Shown: one piece after another, positions 59,267 to 64,000 of the stretch
Numbering within the stretch: the stretch's first letter is position 1
Layout: each line of letters begins with the position of its first letter
Assembly: GCF_023715465.1 (NCBI RefSeq)
Contig: NZ_JAMBOE010000005.1
Coordinates: forward strand, 248,001-312,000
DNA: 64,000 nucleotides
Direction: 5' to 3'
Source: Paenibacillus macerans
GTDB lineage: Bacteria; Bacillota; Bacilli; Paenibacillales; Paenibacillaceae
Notes under the pieces: model-generated
Database searches by the model: none
Told to the model about the DNA's origin: nothing
Seen by the model: the letters and a program-made list of their open reading frames with translations, nothing else
Position numbers and translations under genes: made by a program

Positions 59267-59962
59267 TTACATCGTGTTGAGCTTATACAGACTATGGTAC
59301 AATTCCGCCAACAGATTAAAGCCGGACGCAAGATCCCGGACCAACTCGGAACTGAACAACTTATCGTTAACGACCTCGTTATGAACCAAATACAGGTTTT
59401 TGCGCTGATACCAGTTCAGCACTTCTGCGGATTTGGCCGGATCGAGAATACGCTTGTAACGTTCCCCCTCGATCACAAATGTATTTTGCGAGTTAAATAA
59501 TGAAATGACTCGTTCAAACTGCTGCGGCTCAGTATCGATCCATTCGCGCAGCTTGTCCATCGTTTCTTTGGTTGCGCCGTAATATCCCATACCGTAACGA
59601 TATGATTCGGGATGCAGTTCGAAGAAAAACGCCGGAGCGTCCCTCCATTCCTTGGACGGCCGTTTAAACGTAATCCACATGGTGTTGCGATACAGGAGCT
59701 TATCCTTCGAAAATCGGGTGTCGCAGTGAATGCGCGAGATTGTTTTATTGACGGATGGCCGGGTTTCCAGCAGCGGATCGATATTCAGCATGCCTTCGCT
59801 TAAATCCGCTACCAACGACTGCATCGGCTCCAGCAAAAACCGCGTATATACCGCTCTATTTTCCTCAAACCACGGCTTGGAATTGTTGCGCTGCACTTCC
59901 TCCAGGAACGTCAATGTTTCGGGGGAAAAACCTTGAAAAGCTCCGGCATGAACCGAACCCAT
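59267..59962 (-). CDS. DUF2461 family protein
   Basis: A 231-residue protein of the DUF2461/TIGR02453 family. It has FSPETLTFLEEVQRNNSKPW-type start with FEENRAVY, then SRIHCDTRFSKDKLLYRNTM and WITFKRP, FFFELHPESYRYGMGYYG, and a C-terminal KNLYLVHNE. The family has no established activity. ATG 59962 chosen because GGGAGG lies 8 bp upstream. Confidence 0.9.
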   Translation of the reverse strand: MGSVHAGAFQGFSPETLTFLEEVQRNNSKPWFEENRAVYTRFLLEPMQSLVADLSEGMLNIDPLLETRPSVNKTISRIHCDTRFSKDKLLYRNTMWITFKRPSKEWRDAPAFFFELHPESYRYGMGYYGATKETMDKLREWIDTEPQQFERVISLFNSQNTFVIEGERYKRILDPAKSAEVLNWYQRKNLYLVHNEVVNDKLFSSELVRDLASGFNLLAELYHSLYKLNTM

Positions 59963-60145
59963 GGCCAACAACCTCCCTTATGAATCAGCTTCAGCAAACC
60001 GACAAAACCGTTCTGCGTTTTATGCAAAGCTGGTCATCGCTTAATAAATATCATCCGTTAACTTTCTTTCCGGTTGGATATGTTATTCTGCAAACTCATT
60101 CGTTTCCCCTTTATTTTGGAACTGGGGACTTCACCCTGGACATGC

Positions 60146-60328
60146 TAAGGGACAGGAGCGCCCTTATTTACCGAAAAAAGCGGCGTTTTATTTTTTAACG
60201 GACAGGAAAAGCCTTATTTGCCTAAAATCAGCCCAAAATGTTCCTGTAAAGTCTAAATAAGGTCAACTGTGTCCGTTAAACTCCAAAGATGCTTGATTTC
60301 GAGGAAATAAGGTTATTTCAGTCCGTTA
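60146..60328. repeat. Four-motif phased element, TAACGGAC family (copy 3)
   Basis: Motifs TAAGGGAC and TAACGGAC, each ending in CTTATT, start at 60146 and 60196. Their inverted forms (AATAAGG..GTCCGTTA) start at 60256 and 60306. Steps are exactly 50, 60 and 50. The spacers of the left half also resemble the reverse complement of the right half, so the element can fold as one long imperfect hairpin. It lies between the DUF2461 gene and metQ. No gene in 59963-60386. Confidence 0.85.
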
Positions 60329-60341
60329 GCCCGCCCCACGC

Positions 60342-60372
60342 AAAAAAATCCCGCTGCTCTAGCAGCGGGATA
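60342..60372 (-). terminator. Terminator of the met operon
   Basis: ATCCCGCTGCT and AGCAGCGGGAT form a perfect 11-bp stem with a short loop, followed on the minus strand by TTTTTTT. Confidence 0.9.
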
Positions 60373-60386
60373 TCTATAATAATGGC

Positions 60387-61283
60387 TTAAAATACCGGCA
60401 CAAGCGCGCCTTTGTACGTATCGTTGATGAACGTTCTGACATCGTCGGAAGTCAGCGCTTTGGCCAGCTTTTGGATCGCATCGGAATCTTTGTTGTCCGG
60501 GCGGGCTACCAAAAGGTTGGTGTACGGCGAGTCTTTGTCCTCAATGAACAAAGCGTCCTTCGTTGGGTTCAAATCGGCTTCCAGCGCATAGTTTGTGTTG
60601 ATCAGCGCCAGATCCACTTCCGCCAGCTGACGAGGCAGCATGGCCGCGTCGACTTCTTTAAACTGCAGCTTTTTCGGATTTTCCGCAATGTCCTTTTTCG
60701 TGGCGGTAATGCCCGCGCCCTCTTTCAGCTTGATCAAGCCTTGTTTCTGCAGCAGCAACAGCGCGCGTCCGCCGTTCGTCGGGTCGTTCGGAATCGCCAC
60801 TTTCGCACCGTCCGGAATTTCGTCCACGGATTTGTATTTGTTCGAGTAAGCGCCAAACGGCTCAACGTGAACGCCTACGACCGGAACGAGGTCAAAGCCG
60901 TTTTGCTTGTTTTGCTCGTCAAGATAAGGCTGATGCTGGAAATAGTTTGCGTCGAGCTCTTGTTCATATAGTTGTACGTTAGGTTGCACGTAGTCGGTGA
61001 ACTCCTTGACTTCAAGCTCAATGCCTTCCTCTTTCAATTTCGGAGCGATAAATTTTAAAATGTCGGCATGAGGCGACGTTGCGCCTACCACCAGTTTCAC
61101 CGGTTCAGCCGCAGTATTCGTGTCTCCGCCTTCCGAACTGCCTTCAGCAGCCCCGGCATTCGTCGCTCCGGCGTTTCCGCCTGCAGCGCTGCCCGCACCG
61201 CTATTTGCCGCGTTGTTGCTGCCGCAAGCCGAAAGCACCAATACGAGCGCCAATGTAAGCAAAGATAAAGTCCATTTTTTCAT
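60387..61283 (-). CDS. metQ: Methionine ABC transporter substrate-binding lipoprotein
   Basis: A 298-residue NlpA/MetQ lipoprotein. The signal sequence ends in the lipobox VLSACGS (Cys20). An Ala/Gly/Asn-rich linker of about 40 residues follows, then the binding domain (VVGATSPHADILKFIAPKLK, FQHQPYLDEQNKQNGFDLVP, VAIPNDPTNGGRALLLLQKQ). It captures D- or L-methionine outside the cell for MetNI. Last gene of the SAM-riboswitch-controlled operon. Confidence 0.95.
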   Translation of the reverse strand: MKKWTLSLLTLALVLVLSACGSNNAANSGAGSAAGGNAGATNAGAAEGSSEGGDTNTAAEPVKLVVGATSPHADILKFIAPKLKEEGIELEVKEFTDYVQPNVQLYEQELDANYFQHQPYLDEQNKQNGFDLVPVVGVHVEPFGAYSNKYKSVDEIPDGAKVAIPNDPTNGGRALLLLQKQGLIKLKEGAGITATKKDIAENPKKLQFKEVDAAMLPRQLAEVDLALINTNYALEADLNPTKDALFIEDKDSPYTNLLVARPDNKDSDAIQKLAKALTSDDVRTFINDTYKGALVPVF

Positions 61284-61344
61284 TGCAGTTCTTCCCCCTT
61301 AAAATGTGTTTTGAATAAGGATTCATATCTATTTGGTTAATTCC

Positions 61345-62013
61345 TTATTTCCGCGTAAAAAAGATAACCAGCCGGTCGCCCAGCATTTGCAGCACTTGCA
61401 CCAGGATGACCATGAATACGACAGAGACGATCATCACTCCCGATTCGTAACGGTAGTAACCGTAACGGATGGCCAGATCGCCGAGTCCGCCGCCGCCGAC
61501 CATACCCGACATCGCCGTGTAGGACACGAGCGTCACGACGGTGATCGTCATCCCGGCGATCAGGCCGGGCAGCGATTCCGGCAGCAGCACCTTGCGGATG
61601 ATTTGAAACGACGAGGCGCCCATCGCCTGGGACGCTTCAATCACCCCGCGATCGACTTCGCGCAGCGCCGTTTCCACCAAGCGGGCGAAAAACGGAGCGG
61701 CCCCGATCACCAGCGGCGGAATCGTCCCTTCCACCCCGGTCGAAACGCCCATGATCGCCCGGGTCACCGGAATCAAGGCGACGATCAGAATGATAAACGG
61801 CACCGAGCGCAGGATATTGACGATAAACGAGACAATCCGGTAAATCCAAGCGAGCACCGCGGACGATGAACGGGAACAGGTGAACAGCAGCACCCCAAGC
61901 GGAAGCCCGATCAAAAACGTGAACAGGGAGGCATATCCCAGCATTTTCAGCGTATCGATCGTGGCCGTGCCCATTTCGGGCCAATCCAACCCGGCGAAAT
62001 CCACATTCCACAT
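61345..62013 (-). CDS. metI: Methionine ABC transporter permease
   Basis: A 222-residue permease with five hydrophobic helices and the EAA loop QAMGASSFQIIRKVLLPESL with PGLIAGMT. The sequence LRSVPFIILIVALIPVTRAI is typical of MetI. The ATG overlaps the metN stop by one base (TAATG). Confidence 0.95.
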   Translation of the reverse strand: MWNVDFAGLDWPEMGTATIDTLKMLGYASLFTFLIGLPLGVLLFTCSRSSSAVLAWIYRIVSFIVNILRSVPFIILIVALIPVTRAIMGVSTGVEGTIPPLVIGAAPFFARLVETALREVDRGVIEASQAMGASSFQIIRKVLLPESLPGLIAGMTITVVTLVSYTAMSGMVGGGGLGDLAIRYGYYRYESGVMIVSVVFMVILVQVLQMLGDRLVIFFTRK

Positions 62014-63029
62014 TATCCGATCACCTCCACATCAAGATCCCGTGCTTTCAGGAGCGCCAGCGTCCGGTCAACATCGGCGTCCGCGCCCTCAAAAGAAACG
62101 GTAAGCTGCCCGTACGGCACTTCCTTGATCGTCGAGATCGTCCCCTGCAGGATGGCGAAATTCACGCCGGTCTCCCGGACGACCTGGGACAATACCGACT
62201 CATACGTCTTCGCCCCGAGGAACGTTATCTTCACCAACCGGGACCATTCCGGACGCGGCACTGAAGCACCCAGCTTGATGCCTTCCTCCCCGGCGGCGTC
62301 CCGGTGAATAAACTCGCGCGTGACCGGATGCTTCGGCTTCAGGAACACCTCGGCCACCGGTCCTTCCTCAACGATGCCGCCCTCGTGAATGACCGCCACC
62401 CGGTCGCAGATGCTTTGAATGACGTGCATCTCGTGCGTAATGAGCAGGATCGTTAAATGAAACTTCTTATTGATGTCCAGCAGCAGCTTCAAAATCGAGT
62501 CCGTCGTTTGCGGATCGAGCGCCGAGGTCGCTTCGTCGCAAAGCAGGACGTCGGGGTCGCTCGCCAGCGCCCGGGCGATGCCAACCCGCTGCTTCTGGCC
62601 CCCGGACAGCTGCGCCGGATATTTATGGCGGTGCTCTTCCAGACCAACCAATGCCAGCAAGCTGCCCACCTTTTCCGCAATGACCGCCTTCGGCGTTCCG
62701 ATCAGCGTCAGTGGAAAAGCGATGTTATCATAGACGGTGGCCGACGACAGCAGATTAAAATGCTGAAAAATCATGCCGATTTTGCGCCGCTGCTGCTGCA
62801 GCTCGCGTTTCCCAAGCTTCGTCAACTCCACGCCGCCGACCCACACCTCGCCTTGCGTCGGACGTTCCAGCAAATTAATGCAGCGGATCAGCGTGCTTTT
62901 GCCGGCGCCCGAGTGGCCGATGACGCCGAAGATTTGCCCTTTTTGCACGCTCATATTGAGGCCCGACAACGCGGTGGTCGACGTTTTTTTGCCACTGTAA
63001 ATTTTGGTGATGCCTTTGAGTTCAATCAA
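62013..63029 (-). CDS. metN: Methionine ABC transporter ATP-binding protein
   Basis: A 338-residue ABC ATPase. It has Walker A GVIGHSGAGKSTLIRC, signature LSGGQKQRVGIARALASDP, Walker B VLLCDEATSALDP and the H-loop LITHEMHVI. A C-terminal NIL domain (about 255-338) senses methionine. It energises uptake through MetI. TTG 63029 chosen because GGGGGTTAGGAGC precedes it and it gives the usual MIELKGITK start; an ATG seven codons upstream is possible. A MITE-like repeat lies 44 bp upstream, between this gene and its riboswitch. Confidence 0.95.
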   Translation of the reverse strand: MIELKGITKIYSGKKTSTTALSGLNMSVQKGQIFGVIGHSGAGKSTLIRCINLLERPTQGEVWVGGVELTKLGKRELQQQRRKIGMIFQHFNLLSSATVYDNIAFPLTLIGTPKAVIAEKVGSLLALVGLEEHRHKYPAQLSGGQKQRVGIARALASDPDVLLCDEATSALDPQTTDSILKLLLDINKKFHLTILLITHEMHVIQSICDRVAVIHEGGIVEEGPVAEVFLKPKHPVTREFIHRDAAGEEGIKLGASVPRPEWSRLVKITFLGAKTYESVLSQVVRETGVNFAILQGTISTIKEVPYGQLTVSFEGADADVDRTLALLKARDLDVEVIG

Positions 63030-63072
63030 GCTCCTAACCCCCTTTTCCATACCGTTTCCGCTTATAGAGGTT

Positions 63073-63239
63073 GTTCAAAAAGTCGTCTTTCCATGACGAA
63101 GTAGTTCAGGGAGTAAACTCGACATCGAATCTTGAATTCAGCCGGGCCTTCCGTTGCTCACGTAGATCTGTCTACGCTCCGCTACTCAGTCCCTGGCTTC
63201 ATCCAACCTTCTCGGTCCTGAAAACCCGACTTTTTGAAC
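63073..63239. mobile_element. MITE-like repeat with intact ends, between SAM riboswitch and metN
   Basis: A 167-bp element bounded by GTTCAAAAAGTC (63073-63084) and GACTTTTTGAAC (63228-63239). Inside are GACATCGAATCTTGAATTCA and GCTCCGCTACTCAGTCCC, shared with 40502-40704 and, inverted, with 9703-9862. It lies within the transcribed leader of the met operon. Confidence 0.85.
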
Positions 63240-63252
63240 ACGCACTTATATA

Positions 63253-63289
63253 AATAAAGAGCCCCCGACAGAATCAAAGGGCTCTCTTT
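63253..63289 (-). terminator. SAM-riboswitch terminator
   Basis: On the minus strand AAAGAGAGCCC pairs with GGGGGCTCTTTATTT around a GATTCTGTC loop, directly downstream of the S-box aptamer. Confidence 0.88.
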
Positions 63290-63303
63290 ACGTAAAGACA
63301 ATG

Positions 63304-63463
63304 CCTTCTCATCTGCCAAAACCAATCTGCCACTGCAGCCATCGGTTTTGAAGGAATTAGCACCATGACATCCGCCAAGCTCCGCAAGATACCCGCGAAA
63401 ACACCTTGGTCGAATCGGTTGCTGGGCTTCATCGGGCCTTTCCCTCCGCCTCTCTCGATAAGA
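63304..63463 (-). promoter_or_regulatory. SAM-I (S-box) riboswitch of the met operon
   Basis: The minus strand reads CTTATCGAGAGAGGCGGAGG then GCCCGATGAAGCCC and GCAACC, AAGGTGTTT, GGTGCTAATTCC and finally GATGAGAAGG. This is the full order of S-box elements. Bound SAM favours the terminator at 63253-63289, so metNIQ is expressed when SAM is low. Confidence 0.95.
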
Positions 63464-63564
63464 AAAATATTAAATTGGCTGAAACTATTTCACGCTTTCT
63501 GAAACTATTGTTGAGTATAAAGACTTTCTCGCATTTTGTCAAAGGAAAAATAGCTCATGGGAAG

Positions 63565-64000
63565 TCAGTTTGTTGCGACCTTTTTCCACCGCCGGTTCGT
63601 ATAATCGAAAACGGTCCAGAAGGTTTCGCAGACCATGCGGTAACCCTGCTCCAAATCCCGCAGATGCCGGTCGAGGTCCTCCAATTCGATCTTGCCGTGA
63701 AGGGCCTGGTGCCGCTGCCACAGATCGTCCTTCATTTCCGAGTTCATGTAATGGATTTCCGTGTTCCGCCGGCGCCGCAGCACACCCAGCGCCTCGCGAT
63801 ACTCCTCCTTGATCGCCGTCAGCTTGCTGCCCAGCTCGGGTTGCACCTGCAAATGGGCGAATTGGCGCAGCACCGTAAAGTAGGAAAAATGCGTCTTAAC
63901 CTTGGACGTGTTCAAATCGAACAGCTCGTTCAGCACCGTGCCAAGCTTATCCAGGGCGGAAAACACCCGAATGAATCCGTCCTTGTAAAAGAAGACATAC
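63565..64000 (-). CDS. Cthe_2314-like HEPN-domain protein (partial, 5' end missing)
   Basis: The frame is open to the window edge. The visible part begins YVFFYKDGFIRVFSALDKLG and continues with LNTSKVKTHFSYFTVLRQF, RRRRNTEIHYMNSEMKDDLW and a helical C-terminus ending NRRWKKVATN. The pattern matches Cthe_2314-like HEPN proteins, whose RxxxxH-type motif (here RRRNTEIHY) may give RNase activity. The true start lies beyond 64000. Confidence 0.75.
   Translation of the reverse strand, partial: YVFFYKDGFIRVFSALDKLGTVLNELFDLNTSKVKTHFSYFTVLRQFAHLQVQPELGSKLTAIKEEYREALGVLRRRRNTEIHYMNSEMKDDLWQRHQALHGKIELEDLDRHLRDLEQGYRMVCETFWTVFDYTNRRWKKVATN

Noticed and set aside
1..64000. tRNA, rRNA, insertion sequence or phage integrase genes
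   Set aside because: None could be recognised on either strand; mobile features are limited to MITE-like repeats and phage-like small genes.

Overview
The window looks like a chromosomal segment of a Paenibacillus-type, spore-forming, low-to-medium GC Firmicute. Supporting signs are strong AGGAGG ribosome binding sites, frequent TTG/GTG starts, a cytochrome b558-type succinate dehydrogenase, an S-layer-homology surface protein, sda, SinI/SinR with a SipW-TasA matrix locus, the DnaB/DnaI helicase-loading pair, the futalosine-pathway enzyme MqnE, and yumC, yuiB, yutM, yutJ, yuzB and yutI relatives known from Bacillus. No rRNA, tRNA, CRISPR array or intact insertion sequence was seen.

Layout. 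1-3.7 kb: AT-rich accessory stretch with four GNAT acetyltransferases and a small gene coupled to a retropepsin-like protease. 3.8-15.2 kb: potassium module on the minus strand (c-di-AMP riboswitch, Rossmann-like protein, 37-aa membrane peptide, kdpF, kdpA, kdpB, kdpC, alpha/beta hydrolase, doubled KdpD sensor half) and a divergent kinase-half KdpD plus KdpE. 15.2-20.1 kb: sdhCAB and a LysR regulator. 20.2-23.1 kb: S-layer protein. 23.2-26.7 kb: a second c-di-AMP riboswitch ahead of ktrB, ktrA and a cation/proton antiporter. 27-35.7 kb: CPBP protease, uvrC with a repeat-expanded linker, trxA, dnaI and dnaB. 35.9-39.7 kb: biofilm matrix locus. 40-48.7 kb: yuiB, hemQ, NADH dehydrogenase, yumC, sda between DnaA boxes, ATP-grasp spore protein, AI-2E-type transporter and SRAP protein. 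49-54.7 kb: accessory region with a repressor, two palindromic operators and tiny genes. 55-59.2 kb: yutM, mqnE, yutJ, yuzB, yutI and an SDR enzyme. 60-63.5 kb: metNIQ behind a SAM riboswitch. The last gene runs off the window.

Two themes link the genes. Potassium uptake (Kdp, Ktr) and probable efflux (antiporter) sit behind c-di-AMP riboswitches, and the KdpD sensor half carries two USP-like domains, so one second messenger probably coordinates the set. The matrix operon is bracketed by an antirepressor (SinI) and a repressor (SinR), with three SinR-like operators at its promoter.

The most unusual signal is non-coding. Eight intergenic elements of about 180-200 bp each carry four copies of a short motif with nearly fixed spacing: 50/60/50, 51/62/51 or 51/72/51 bp. 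The motif differs between families (ATTGGA-N4-TCCAAT, TGCA-AAAG-TGCA, TAACGGAC..CTTATT, AATAGCG..CGTTATT), but the geometry is kept and fits whole helical turns. One of them separates sdhC from sdhA. A second repeat family with GTTCAAAAAGTC ends (MITE-like) lies inside the kdp operon and between the SAM riboswitch and metN.
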